DNA of 64,000 nucleotides, from positions 1 to 64,000 of the forward strand of contig CAVSJQ010000011.1 in the NCBI GenBank assembly GCA_963728355.1. Direction: 5' to 3'. The position numbers and the translations under genes are program-made. Of the stretch, positions 1 through 8,864 are shown in pieces. Each line of letters begins with the position of its first letter. The stretch's first letter is position 1. The notes beneath the pieces are model-generated. The model saw only the letters and a list, made by a program, of their open reading frames with translations. It did not search any database and was not told where the DNA came from. Source of the DNA: Sva-07 sp963728355. Its GTDB lineage: Bacteria > Actinomycetota > Acidimicrobiia > Acidimicrobiales > Ilumatobacteraceae.

Positions 1-77
1 GTGGGCCGCGTCGTCCGACGAGCGTGGATGAGGCCGCTCCTCCAGCAGCCGACGGGCCACCGGTGCACAATGGCGAG

Positions 78-530
78 ATGACATCCATCACGGCCACGAC
101 CGACTCGAACGCACGCACGCTGGGGCGGTGGCTGCTCGGCGCAGTGCTGATCGCTGCGGGGACGGGACACCTGACCGCTCAGCGCGAGGAGTTCCGGGCC
201 CAGGTTCCGGATTGGTTCCCCGTGGGCGATGACGCCGTCGTGGTCGGATCGGGGATCGTGGAGCTGACGCTCGGTGCGGCACTGATCGGCCTCCCGCGCC
301 ATCGGGTGCTGGTGGGGACGGTGGTGGCGGCGTTCTTCGTCGTCGTCTTCCCCGGCAACATCGCGCAGTGGGTGGAAGGGACCGACGCCTTCGGCCTCGA
401 CACCGACAGCAAACGGTTCGCGCGGCTGTTCTTCCAGCCGCTGCTGGTGATCTGGGCCCTCGGCTCGACCGGTGCGTGGCGCGCATGGAGGTCCGGTACG
501 TGGCCGCGCCCCGCCGCAACGGCGCCCTGA
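78..530 (+). CDS. DoxX-like small membrane protein
   Basis: A protein of about 150 residues with four hydrophobic segments (near residues 14-32, 50-72, 76-96 and 120-140), which is the usual layout of the DoxX/DoxD-like membrane family. The segment starting GRWLLGAVLIAAGTGHL resembles the first DoxX helix. I chose the ATG at 78 rather than an upstream in-frame ATG at 24 because the first 18 residues from 24 are Pro/Ala-rich and unlike the family. Function in the cell is not known from sequence; some DoxX proteins act in redox stress at the membrane. It lies alone, just ahead of a peptide-transport operon, about 95 bp away. Confidence 0.6.
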   Translation: MTSITATTDSNARTLGRWLLGAVLIAAGTGHLTAQREEFRAQVPDWFPVGDDAVVVGSGIVELTLGAALIGLPRHRVLVGTVVAAFFVVVFPGNIAQWVEGTDAFGLDTDSKRFARLFFQPLLVIWALGSTGAWRAWRSGTWPRPAATAP

Positions 531-624
531 CCGCCAGATCGGGTTTGCGTTGCACCGTGGCGGGGGTGGAGAATGCCGCCCACCAATTCATGGCGCTGAG
601 GCGCCCTTTTCGCAAGGGGTTCGA

Positions 625-2412
625 ATGTCGAGGCGTCTCATCGGCGCCGGCCTGCTGGCCGGTGTGCTGTTCTCGGGTGCGGTGGTTCCGACGGCGCTCG
701 CCCAGGACGGGTCGTCCGGCGACACGGTCACGCTGACGATCGGGCTGCTGCAGGACCTGTCGTCGCCGAACGTCACCGTCGGCTACCTCGTCCCCGACTA
801 CGAGGTGTGGAACCTCCAGTACGCATCGCTCACCGACAAGGCCGCCGACGACTTCGAGACGACACCCGGTCTCGCCGAGTCGTGGACCGAGTCGAACGAC
901 GGACTCACGTACACCTACACCTTGCGCGAGGGTCTGACGTGGTCCGACGGTGAACCGTTGACCGCCGACGACGTCGCGTACACCGTCAACCGGTCGCGCG
1001 ACGAAGAGTGGAGCAACCACTACTCGACCGTTCAGAACCTGGATGCCGTCGTGATCGACGAGCGCACCGTCGAGATCACCTCGTCGGTGCCCGACCCGAA
1101 ACTGCCGACGATGGACGTCTACGTCGTGCCGGAACACATCTACGCCGACATCTCCGCCGACGACCTGGCTTCGTACGACGGTCTCGACGGCGTGGCGTCG
1201 GGTCAGTACTCCCTCACGCAGTGGCGGTCGGGTCAGGACTGGACGATGGAGAAGAACCCGAGCTGGTACGGCGACGACAACGGCATCGACCGCATCGTCT
1301 ACCGGGTGTTCACCAACGGCGACGCCATGGTCGCCGCCCTCCAGGCCGGCGAGATCGACGCGGCGCACGCACTTCCACGGTCGGCGCTCGAGCGGCTGCA
1401 GGACGATCCGAACATCGAGACCGTGGCGGGCGAGCAGGGTTCGTTCACCGAGTTGGCCATGAACGGTGGAGCCGGCGGTCTCGGCGACGGCCACCCCGCA
1501 CTGCAGGATGTCGCGGTGCGCCACGCCATTGCCCACGCGATCGACCGTGACGTGCTGTTCGATCGCGTCGCCCTCGGCACCGGCTCCGTCGGCACGGTCA
1601 TGATCCCGTCCGCTGACCCGTCGTGGACACCGGAACTCTCCGACGACGAGGCGTTGGCCTTCGACCCCGATCGCGCGAACTCGATCCTCGACGACGCCGG
1701 CTACCTCGACTCCGACGGCGACGGGGTCCGTGAGATGCCCGATGGCACCGATCCGCTCGAGTTCCGCTACATCGAACGATCGGAATCCGATGTGGCACCG
1801 GCGATCCGCGAGTTCGTCACCCAGTGGTTGTCCGACATCGGCATCGCCACCGAGGTGTCGGTGATGGACGACGACCAGCTCTACGAAGCGAGCATCGCCG
1901 GCGAGTACGACCTGTTCGTGTGGGGATGGACACCGTTCGTCGATCCCGACCCGCAGCTCAGCTACTTCACCTGCGACGAGCTGACCACCGATCTCGAGTC
2001 CCCCGGCAACAACGACGCCAACTGGTGCGACCCCGCCTACGACGATCTCTACGAACAGCAGAAGGTGGAACTCGACGCCGATACGCGGCGGGAGATCGTG
2101 CACGAGATGGTGAAGCTCTTCCACGAGAACGGGACCTACGTCGTGCTGCTGTCCGACGCCGACCCGCAGGCGTATCGCACCGACCGTTTCGAGGGCTGGC
2201 TGCGCCAACCCGCCGAGGTGGGACCGATCCTGTTCTCCAACAGCTCGCCGACGTATGCGAACCTCCGCGCCGTCGAAGGCGGCAGCGACAGCACCGACGA
2301 CGGCCTGTCGACTGCGCTGCTGATCGCACTGATCCTGGGTGCGGTCGTCGTGGTGGGCGGTGGCGCCTTCGTCATCGCCCGCTCGCGTGGCGGCGCCGAC
2401 GACCGCGAGTAG
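625..2412 (+). CDS. ABC transporter substrate-binding protein, peptide/nickel type, with C-terminal membrane anchor
   Basis: A family 5 extracellular solute-binding protein (595 residues) that would capture peptides or a similar substrate outside the membrane. The start at 625 has an AAGGGGT ribosome site just upstream and gives a classical signal peptide ending near ALAQD. The motif GLTWSDGEPLTADDVAYT is the family's hallmark region. Unusually there is no lipobox cysteine; instead the last 35 residues form a hydrophobic helix (about 563-585) followed by RSRGG, so the protein is probably held by a C-terminal transmembrane anchor. It is the first gene of a five-gene importer operon. Confidence 0.9.
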   Translation: MSRRLIGAGLLAGVLFSGAVVPTALAQDGSSGDTVTLTIGLLQDLSSPNVTVGYLVPDYEVWNLQYASLTDKAADDFETTPGLAESWTESNDGLTYTYTLREGLTWSDGEPLTADDVAYTVNRSRDEEWSNHYSTVQNLDAVVIDERTVEITSSVPDPKLPTMDVYVVPEHIYADISADDLASYDGLDGVASGQYSLTQWRSGQDWTMEKNPSWYGDDNGIDRIVYRVFTNGDAMVAALQAGEIDAAHALPRSALERLQDDPNIETVAGEQGSFTELAMNGGAGGLGDGHPALQDVAVRHAIAHAIDRDVLFDRVALGTGSVGTVMIPSADPSWTPELSDDEALAFDPDRANSILDDAGYLDSDGDGVREMPDGTDPLEFRYIERSESDVAPAIREFVTQWLSDIGIATEVSVMDDDQLYEASIAGEYDLFVWGWTPFVDPDPQLSYFTCDELTTDLESPGNNDANWCDPAYDDLYEQQKVELDADTRREIVHEMVKLFHENGTYVVLLSDADPQAYRTDRFEGWLRQPAEVGPILFSNSSPTYANLRAVEGGSDSTDDGLSTALLIALILGAVVVVGGGAFVIARSRGGADDRE

Positions 2413-2416
2413 GCAC

Positions 2417-3385
2417 GTGCGGGCGCGATTCGTCCTCGCCAAGGTCGCTGGTTCGCTCGCGACCTTGGCGTTCGTGCTCGTCGTCAACTTCTTCCTGTTC
2501 CGTGTCGTCAACGACGACCCGACCGCGTCGATGTTCCGCGGCCGCAACATGAGCGCCGACCAGATCCAGCAGCGGCGCGAGCAGTTCGATCTCACGGGCA
2601 GCCGCATCGAACAGTTCGTGGCGTATGTCCGCCAGACGCTTCGAGGGAACCTCGGCGACTCGTTCCTGAGCAACCGTCCGGTGACGACCGAGATACGCGA
2701 GGCGATCTGGCCGACCGTCGCCCTCGTCGGCACGTCGACCGTGCTGGCCATGGTGATCGGCATCACGCTGGGCATCTACGCCGGGTGGCGGCGTCGCAGT
2801 CGGTTCGACGTCGCGTCGACGTCGTTCTCGATGTTCACCTACTCGGTTCCCGATTTCTGGTTGGGCATGCTGCTGCTGGCCTTTTTCGCGGTCAACCTCG
2901 GCTGGTTCCCGACCGGGGGGTTCGAGGACGCGGGCAGTACGGCGAGCGGTCTGGCGGCTCTGCTGGATCAGGCGCACCACATGGTGCTGCCCGCGTTGAC
3001 GCTCACGCTGGCGTACATCGGCGAGTACATGATCGTGATGCGCTCGTCGATCCTCGACACCGTCGGCGAGGACTACCTGCAACTCGCCCGCGCGAAGGGC
3101 CTGCGCGACGCTTCGGTGCGCTCCCGCCACGCAGTGCCGAATGCTCTGCTGCCGGTGGTGAGCCTTGCGGCGTTGAACTTCGGCTTCATCCTTTCCGGCG
3201 CCATCGCTGTCGAGTCGATCTTCTCGTGGCCCGGTCTCGGGCAGGCGACCCTGGAAGCGATCCGTGGCCCCGACTTCCCGATGTTGCAGGGGCTGTTCCT
3301 GCTGTTCAGTGCGTCGCTGATCGTTGCCAACCTGGCCGTCGATCTGCTCTACGGCTACCTCGATCCCCGGGTGGAGGCTCGATGA
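2417..3385 (+). CDS. ABC transporter permease (DppB/OppB type)
   Basis: Inner-membrane permease of about 322 residues with six predicted helices. The cytoplasmic coupling loop is visible as YLQLARAKGLRDASVRSRH, the EAA-type motif that contacts the ATPase. The start is a GTG at 2417, four bases after the stop of the binding-protein gene; the longer in-frame ATG at 2339 would overlap that gene by 74 bp and give a non-membrane leader. The stop overlaps the next permease start in an ATGA, which indicates translational coupling. Substrate is inferred from the family (peptides, nickel or opines) and cannot be narrowed further. Confidence 0.9.
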   Translation: MRARFVLAKVAGSLATLAFVLVVNFFLFRVVNDDPTASMFRGRNMSADQIQQRREQFDLTGSRIEQFVAYVRQTLRGNLGDSFLSNRPVTTEIREAIWPTVALVGTSTVLAMVIGITLGIYAGWRRRSRFDVASTSFSMFTYSVPDFWLGMLLLAFFAVNLGWFPTGGFEDAGSTASGLAALLDQAHHMVLPALTLTLAYIGEYMIVMRSSILDTVGEDYLQLARAKGLRDASVRSRHAVPNALLPVVSLAALNFGFILSGAIAVESIFSWPGLGQATLEAIRGPDFPMLQGLFLLFSASLIVANLAVDLLYGYLDPRVEAR

Positions 3386-4341
3386 GCGACACTCCGAGCG
3401 TCGAACCGGTTCCGGTGGTGCCCATCCCGGTCGATTACTCGCCCCGTGCCGCGGCGTGGGCCCGGCGCCGGGCGTCCCTCGCCGAGTTCGTCCGCAGTGT
3501 GCGAGCCGACCGGATCGCGCTCGCCGGACTCGTCGTGCTTGCGGCCTTCGTCGCGATGGCCGTCGTCGCACCGTTGATCAGCCCGAGGTCCGGGCTCAGT
3601 GCGGTCGACTCGATCGGCAATCCTGCGTGGGCCCGGCCGAGTAGCGAGTTTCCGCTCGGTACCGACCACCTCGGGCGATCCGTGGCCGCGCAGTTCGTGT
3701 GGGGTGCCCGCGTGAGCCTCTTCGTCGGGTTCGCGGCCACGATCCTCACCGTCGGCATCGGCTCGTTCGTCGGCATCCTCTCCGGCTTCTTCGGCGGTCG
3801 GACCGACTCGGTGATGATGCGCCTCACCGACTGGTTCTTCGTGATCCCGTTCCTGCCGCTCGCCATCGTGTTGGCGACGGTCCTCGATCGATCGCTGTGG
3901 AACATCGTCTTCGTGATCGGCGTCACGACGTGGCCGTCGACCGCTCGGCTCGTGCGCGCCCAGGTGCTCACGGTCAAACAGCGGCTGTACGTCGATCGTG
4001 CGCGGGCACTCGGTGCTGGACGGGCGCACATCGTGGGCCGCCACATCCTGCCGAACGTCGCCCCGCTGATCCTCGCCAACGTGACGCTCGCCGTGCCGAT
4101 CTGCATCCTGACCGAGACCACGCTGGCGTTCCTCGGTCTCGCCGACCCGAACCAGACGTCGTGGGGCAAGACGCTGGAGGAGGCGTTCGGGGCCGGAGCG
4201 ATCAGCCGCAACGCCTGGTGGTACTACCTGCCGGCCGGACTCGGGATCGTGGCGGTCGTGCTCGCCTTCACGCTGTTCGGCCGGGCGCTGGAGGAGATCC
4301 TCGATCCGCGCCTGCGCGAACGAACGGGGGCGCGGCGATGA
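3382..4341 (+). CDS. ABC transporter permease (DppC/OppC type)
   Basis: Second permease subunit, 319 residues. A 50-residue cytoplasmic N-terminus precedes the first helix, as is usual for OppC/DppC proteins. The motif GTDHLGRSVAAQFVWGARVS is the family's conserved first periplasmic/TM2 signature, and YVDRARALGAGRAHIVGRH is the EAA loop. It begins in an ATGA overlap with the upstream permease and ends in an ATGA overlap with the downstream ATPase, so the importer subunits are likely made in fixed proportion. Confidence 0.9.
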   Translation: MSDTPSVEPVPVVPIPVDYSPRAAAWARRRASLAEFVRSVRADRIALAGLVVLAAFVAMAVVAPLISPRSGLSAVDSIGNPAWARPSSEFPLGTDHLGRSVAAQFVWGARVSLFVGFAATILTVGIGSFVGILSGFFGGRTDSVMMRLTDWFFVIPFLPLAIVLATVLDRSLWNIVFVIGVTTWPSTARLVRAQVLTVKQRLYVDRARALGAGRAHIVGRHILPNVAPLILANVTLAVPICILTETTLAFLGLADPNQTSWGKTLEEAFGAGAISRNAWWYYLPAGLGIVAVVLAFTLFGRALEEILDPRLRERTGARR

Positions 4342-5312
4342 GCCTGCTCGAACTGCGAGATCTGCGGGTCACCTACCGCTCCGAGCGCGGTGACGTGCCG
4401 GCGGTGCGCGGGGTCGACCTCACGATCGAGCGCGGCGAGACCGTCGGGCTCGCGGGTGAGTCGGGGTGTGGCAAGTCGACGATCGCCGGGGCGATCCTGC
4501 GCCTGCTGCCGAAGGACACCCTCGTCGAGGGCTCGGTGCTTCTCGGCGACGAGGACGTGTACGAGATGAAGCCGGGTCGACTCCGCGCCGTGCGATGGAC
4601 GGGTGCAGCGATCGTGTTCCAGGGAGCGCTGCATTCCCTCAACCCGGTTCGCCGCGTTGGGACACAGATCGAAGAGGCGATCCTGCTGCACACCGCCCAC
4701 CTCGATCTCGACCGCACCCAGGCGCGTCGCCGTGTGGGTGGACTGTTGGAGCGCGTCGGCCTGCGAGCCGAGCGGGCGCGCAACTACCCGCACCAGATGT
4801 CGGGAGGGCAACGTCAACGGGTCCTGATCGCGCTGGCGCTGGCATGCGAACCCGATCTGCTGATCGCCGACGAGCCGACGACGGCGCTCGACGTGATGGT
4901 GCAGGCCCAGGTCCTGGATCTGCTCAGCGAGCTGCAGGCCGACCGTGGTCTGGCGTTGATGTTCATCACGCACGACCTGTCGGTGCTCAACAGCGTGTGC
5001 GAGCGGCTGGTCGTCATGTACGCCGGCAGGATCGTCGAGGAGGGGCCGAGCCGCGAGCTGTTCGCCGACCCGCGTCACCCCTACGGGCGGGCACTGTCGC
5101 AGGCGTTCCCCACCATCGGCGACCCGGCATCGCGGATGCGCCCGAGTGGGTTGCCCGGTGATCCGCCGGACCCGGCTGCGCTGCCCGCCGGGTGCCCGTT
5201 CCACCCTCGCTGCGCCGACGCCGTCGACGAGTGCTCGACGCTCGACGTCGAACTGCGTCCCGTGAGCGCGATGCGCCGTGCGGCCTGTGTGCACGTGGAG
5301 ATCACGGCGTGA
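4338..5312 (+). CDS. ABC transporter ATP-binding protein (DppD/OppD type)
   Basis: First of two ATPases that power the importer, 324 residues. Walker A is GESGCGKST (about residue 40), the signature is MSGGQRQRVLIA (about 154), and Walker B is LLIADEPTTALD (about 174). The C-terminal oligopeptide-transporter extension is present with the cysteine pattern CPFHPRCADAVDEC, which in DppD relatives binds an iron-sulfur cluster. Start overlaps the upstream permease stop (ATGA); stop overlaps the start of the second ATPase (GTGA). Confidence 0.92.
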   Translation: MSLLELRDLRVTYRSERGDVPAVRGVDLTIERGETVGLAGESGCGKSTIAGAILRLLPKDTLVEGSVLLGDEDVYEMKPGRLRAVRWTGAAIVFQGALHSLNPVRRVGTQIEEAILLHTAHLDLDRTQARRRVGGLLERVGLRAERARNYPHQMSGGQRQRVLIALALACEPDLLIADEPTTALDVMVQAQVLDLLSELQADRGLALMFITHDLSVLNSVCERLVVMYAGRIVEEGPSRELFADPRHPYGRALSQAFPTIGDPASRMRPSGLPGDPPDPAALPAGCPFHPRCADAVDECSTLDVELRPVSAMRRAACVHVEITA

Positions 5313-6316
5313 GCGAACTGCTGCGCCTGCGCGACGTCCACGTGACGTTTCCCGCCGGCTCGTCCAACGTGGTGCGGGCGGTCGACGGTGTCGACCTGGC
5401 GGTCGAGCGCGGAGAGGTGCTGGCCCTCGTCGGCGAGTCAGGTTGTGGCAAGACCACCTTGATCCGTTCGATCCTCGGACTGGAACCGCTCACGGCGGGC
5501 ACGATCGAGTTCGACGGGGACGTAGTCGGTGGTCGTGCCGGCTCGGTGCGCAGGTTGCGTCGACGTGTGCAGATGATCTTCCAGGATCCGACCGGGGCCC
5601 TCAATCCGCGGCAGACGATCTACGAGGCGATCGCCGAAGGGATCCGTATCCACCGGCTTCCCGGCCGTGAGGTCGACCTGGTCGTCGATGCGCTCGGCCG
5701 GGCAGGCCTGCGGCCCGCCGAGCGGTATCTGTCGCGCTACCCCCACGAGGTGTCGGGTGGCCAGCGCCAGCGGGTACTGATCGCCGGCGCGATGGTGCTG
5801 GCTCCGCAGTTGCTGCTCGCCGACGAGCCCGTGGCGTCGCTGGACGCCTCGATCCGTGGTGAGATCTTGGCGCTGATGCGATCGCTCGTCGACGACACCG
5901 GGATCTCGATCGTCGCCGTCACCCACGATCTCGGACTCGCCTGGAACATCGCCGACCGGATCGCCGTGATGTACCTGGGTCGCATCGTGGAGGTCGGCCC
6001 GGCCGAGGCGGTGCTGGCGGAGCCGCAGCACCCCTACACACGGGCGTTGTTGTCGGTCGTTCCCGAAGCGGACCGCATGGAGCAGCAGGTCCTCGAGGGC
6101 GAGACGCCCGACCCCGCCGCGATCCCACCCGGATGCCGATTCCATCCTCGTTGCCCGGTGGTCGCCTCGGGCGAGGCCGCTCGCGTGGGCATTCTCGGGT
6201 CATGCACAGGTGTCGACCCGACGCTCGATGCCGTCGCGGCCGACCGTGCGGTCGCCTGCCACCTCGTCAGGCGTGGCGAGAGCAGCCACGTGTCGGTGGA
6301 GTCAGCGGGGGCGTGA
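5309..6316 (+). CDS. ABC transporter ATP-binding protein (DppF/OppF type)
   Basis: Second ATPase of the importer, 335 residues, starting at a GTG that overlaps the previous stop. Walker A GESGCGKTT (about residue 43), signature VSGGQRQRVLIA (about 148) and Walker B LLLADEPVASLD (about 170) are intact. The C-terminal extension with CRFHPRCPV is also present. It closes the five-gene operon and its last 15 bases overlap the end of the convergent gene on the minus strand. Confidence 0.92.
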   Translation: MSELLRLRDVHVTFPAGSSNVVRAVDGVDLAVERGEVLALVGESGCGKTTLIRSILGLEPLTAGTIEFDGDVVGGRAGSVRRLRRRVQMIFQDPTGALNPRQTIYEAIAEGIRIHRLPGREVDLVVDALGRAGLRPAERYLSRYPHEVSGGQRQRVLIAGAMVLAPQLLLADEPVASLDASIRGEILALMRSLVDDTGISIVAVTHDLGLAWNIADRIAVMYLGRIVEVGPAEAVLAEPQHPYTRALLSVVPEADRMEQQVLEGETPDPAAIPPGCRFHPRCPVVASGEAARVGILGSCTGVDPTLDAVAADRAVACHLVRRGESSHVSVESAGA

Positions 6317-7768
6317 TCGGTTGAGGCGGTAGGTGGCGAACGCGGCTGCGATCAGCAGCAGTGCGAGGCTGGCGACCATGCCGACGGTGGTGACCGCATG
6401 TGGGACCGTGTCGTCGGCGCCGGGATTGCGGTACGCGATTCCCACCGGATTCGAACCGATCTCGGCGAGCGACGACACCCACAGCCACACCGACACGCTC
6501 ACGCCGCCGACGGCCAACCCGAGTCCGTAGCTCCGCACGATCAGCATCCCGGCCACGCCGGCGAGGGCGATCAGCCCGACCTGGCCGAGCCGTCCGGCGA
6601 AGAATGCAGCAGGAAGGTCTCGCATCGGATCGACCGAGCGGAAGTTGTCGGCGAACACCGCGTCGCCGACCGGGACCAGTGGGCCGAAGGCCAACACCAC
6701 CATGGCGAGTGCGGTGACCGCTGCCACGAGCGGATTGAGGGCGGGCTTGCCGCCGGTGCCGATCGAGCGCAACGACGCCAAGAACACGATGACCCCGACC
6801 ACACCGACGCCCGCGATCAACCACCAGCCGAGATCACGGGTGACACGCAGGGTGAACTCGACCGACGACGTCCGGGTGATCGACTCGGCGATGGCGATCG
6901 GCAGTTCGGCGAGCCCGATCGACAGGCCGGCCCAGCCGGCGAGCGCCAGCCCGGCGCCTCCGGCGAGCCCGGCTCCCCATCGGAGGCCGAAGCAGGCCAA
7001 CAGCCCGCCCAGCACCATCGCAGCGGCGCCGACGAACCCGGCGAGACCGAGATTCGAGCCGAGATCCTCCAGCGTCCTGGCGCCGGTGGTGATCCCGGGC
7101 GCCGGTCGGGTCGTGCGGATGTCGATCACGTCGGCGACGATCGACATCAGCATCGCCGCCGCGCCGAACACGGCGAGCAGGAAGATCACGCGGATGCGAA
7201 ACGGCTCACGCTGGGTCGGATATTCGGCGAGATCGCCGACACCGTCGAAGATCGCCGGCATCTCGGCGGTCACGGGCGGCGCGAAGTCCTCGCTGAGGCC
7301 GGTCGGAGACACCGCATCACCGGTCGGTGGGGCGAGCGCATCCATTCGTCGGGTAGGCGCCGCCAGCTCCGCTGGCGCGGCTGCGAGCTCGGTCGTCGGC
7401 GTCAGCTCGACCGGTTCGGTCGCCGCGGTGCTGTCGATCGTCGCGACCGGTGCGGCGACCTCGGTCGCCTCGACCGGCTCGGTCGAGGTGTCGGTCACGG
7501 TGTCGATGTCCGCGTCGGTGACCTCGACCGGTTCGGTCGCTGCGTCGGCTGCTGCCGCATCCGTCGTCGCCGACTCGTCGGGCGTCGACTCGGTGTCAGC
7601 GGCGTCGGTGTGGGCCGCTTCGGCGTCGGCCGATCCGTCGTGTGCGGCTTGCGCCTCGGCGCCGACGTCGGCGTTCGCATCGTCGGGCGCGGACGAGAGG
7701 GCACCGCCGCACTGGTGGCAGAACCTCTGGTGCTCCGACACCTCGGTCGTGCAGAGCGGACACCGCAT
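6302..7768 (-). CDS. Zinc-ribbon multi-pass membrane protein with long acidic linker
   Basis: A 488-residue protein of unknown function. Residues 3-20 form a zinc ribbon (C3, C6, C17, C20; MRCPLCT...FCHQCGG). Residues 25-175 are a low-complexity linker rich in Ala, Thr, Asp and Glu (for example DAADTESTPDESATTD and repeated EPVE), which is probably unfolded. From about residue 206 onward there are roughly eight hydrophobic helices. Zinc-ribbon plus linker plus membrane domain is a common design for actinobacterial envelope proteins, but no enzyme motif is visible. The start was set at the ATG giving the ribbon directly. Confidence 0.7.
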   Translation of the reverse strand: MRCPLCTTEVSEHQRFCHQCGGALSSAPDDANADVGAEAQAAHDGSADAEAAHTDAADTESTPDESATTDAAAADAATEPVEVTDADIDTVTDTSTEPVEATEVAAPVATIDSTAATEPVELTPTTELAAAPAELAAPTRRMDALAPPTGDAVSPTGLSEDFAPPVTAEMPAIFDGVGDLAEYPTQREPFRIRVIFLLAVFGAAAMLMSIVADVIDIRTTRPAPGITTGARTLEDLGSNLGLAGFVGAAAMVLGGLLACFGLRWGAGLAGGAGLALAGWAGLSIGLAELPIAIAESITRTSSVEFTLRVTRDLGWWLIAGVGVVGVIVFLASLRSIGTGGKPALNPLVAAVTALAMVVLAFGPLVPVGDAVFADNFRSVDPMRDLPAAFFAGRLGQVGLIALAGVAGMLIVRSYGLGLAVGGVSVSVWLWVSSLAEIGSNPVGIAYRNPGADDTVPHAVTTVGMVASLALLLIAAAFATYRLNRSRPR

Positions 7769-7876
7769 GGCACGACTGTAGGAGATCGTGCGTCGACGCC
7801 CGCACCGGTCACGACATTCGCGGCGCACCGGTCGATCCGAGTGTGCATCCGTCCCGTGGTCGGCGACACTGTCGGC

Positions 7877-8800
7877 GTGGCCGGCCGATTCGCGCCCTCT
7901 CCGACCGGGGACCTCCACCTCGGCAACCTCCGTACTGCGGCGATCGCCTGGCTGGCGGCGCGGTCACGCGGCGCCGGGTTCGTGGTGCGCATGGAGGATC
8001 TTGATCGACACCAGGCGAGCATCGACATCGAGGCGGCTCAACTGGGTGACCTCACCGAGCTCGGCATCGACTGGGACCACGACGTGGTCCGCCAGAGCGA
8101 TCGTTTCGATCGGTACGACGCGGTCATCGAGCAACTCGCAGCCAGCGATCTCGTCTACGAGTGCTTCTGCACGCGCCGGGAGATCCGCGACGAGATCGCC
8201 GCCTCCGCGCACGCTCCGCACGGGCCACCGGGTTCGTATCCCGGGACCTGCCGCCGTCTGACCGTCCGGGAGCGGTCCGACCGGCGCGATGCGGGTCGGC
8301 GACCCGCGTTGCGGCTGCGCACCGACGGACAGCGGATCGAGTTCGGCGATTCCGTGCACGGGACGGTCTCGGGCACCGTCGACGACGTGGTGTTGCGACG
8401 CAACGACGGCGTCCCCGCCTACAACCTCGCCGTCGTCGTCGACGATGCACTGCAGGGCGTCGACGAGGTGGTCCGCGGCGAGGATCTGCTCGCCTCGACC
8501 CCACGCCAGATCCACCTGCAGGAGCTGCTCGGCTACCCGCGACCGGTGTACGCCCACGTGCCCCTGGTGGTCGACGCGGATGGTGCCCGGATCGCCAAAC
8601 GCCAGGGGCTGCCGCTGACGATGACCGAGCTGGCCGCGGTCGGGTTCGATGCGCCCACCGTCGTCGACTGGATCGCCCGGTCGCTCGGCCATCATCCGTC
8701 GCATCGGTTCCACTCGCTCGGTGACCTCGTCGACGGCTTCGATGTCTCGCTCGTCCCCCGGGATCCCTGTCCGCTCCCCGAGTTCGTTCGCTCGCGTTGA
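7877..8800 (+). CDS. gluQ: Glutamyl-Q tRNA(Asp) synthetase
   Basis: A class I aminoacyl-tRNA synthetase paralogue lacking the anticodon-binding domain, 307 residues, as expected for GluQRS. Family enzymes attach glutamate to queuosine in the wobble position of tRNA(Asp). The N-terminus GRFAPSPTGDLHLGN contains the HIGH-type motif, and IAKRQG replaces KMSKS. Zinc ligands typical of the family are visible: CFC near residue 96 and YPGTC about 27 residues on. The GTG at 7877 was preferred because it places the catalytic motif at residue 3, as in known members; a GTG at 7856 is also in frame. It is divergent from the zinc-ribbon gene. Confidence 0.9.
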   Translation: MAGRFAPSPTGDLHLGNLRTAAIAWLAARSRGAGFVVRMEDLDRHQASIDIEAAQLGDLTELGIDWDHDVVRQSDRFDRYDAVIEQLAASDLVYECFCTRREIRDEIAASAHAPHGPPGSYPGTCRRLTVRERSDRRDAGRRPALRLRTDGQRIEFGDSVHGTVSGTVDDVVLRRNDGVPAYNLAVVVDDALQGVDEVVRGEDLLASTPRQIHLQELLGYPRPVYAHVPLVVDADGARIAKRQGLPLTMTELAAVGFDAPTVVDWIARSLGHHPSHRFHSLGDLVDGFDVSLVPRDPCPLPEFVRSR

Positions 8801-8864
8801 TCCTCGATCGCGTCCGGGCCTCCCGCCGTCACGTCACAGGGAGCGCCCAGTAGGATCACCGTCC

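Noticed and set aside
88..2775. Long open frame on the minus strand opposite the binding-protein gene
   Set aside because: It is Arg/Val/Gly-rich with no family pattern and lies opposite a clear ABC operon; high-GC coding strands often leave such open frames.
7769..7876. Riboswitch or leader ahead of gluQ
   Set aside because: The 108-bp divergent gap shows no conserved RNA structure I can recognise.
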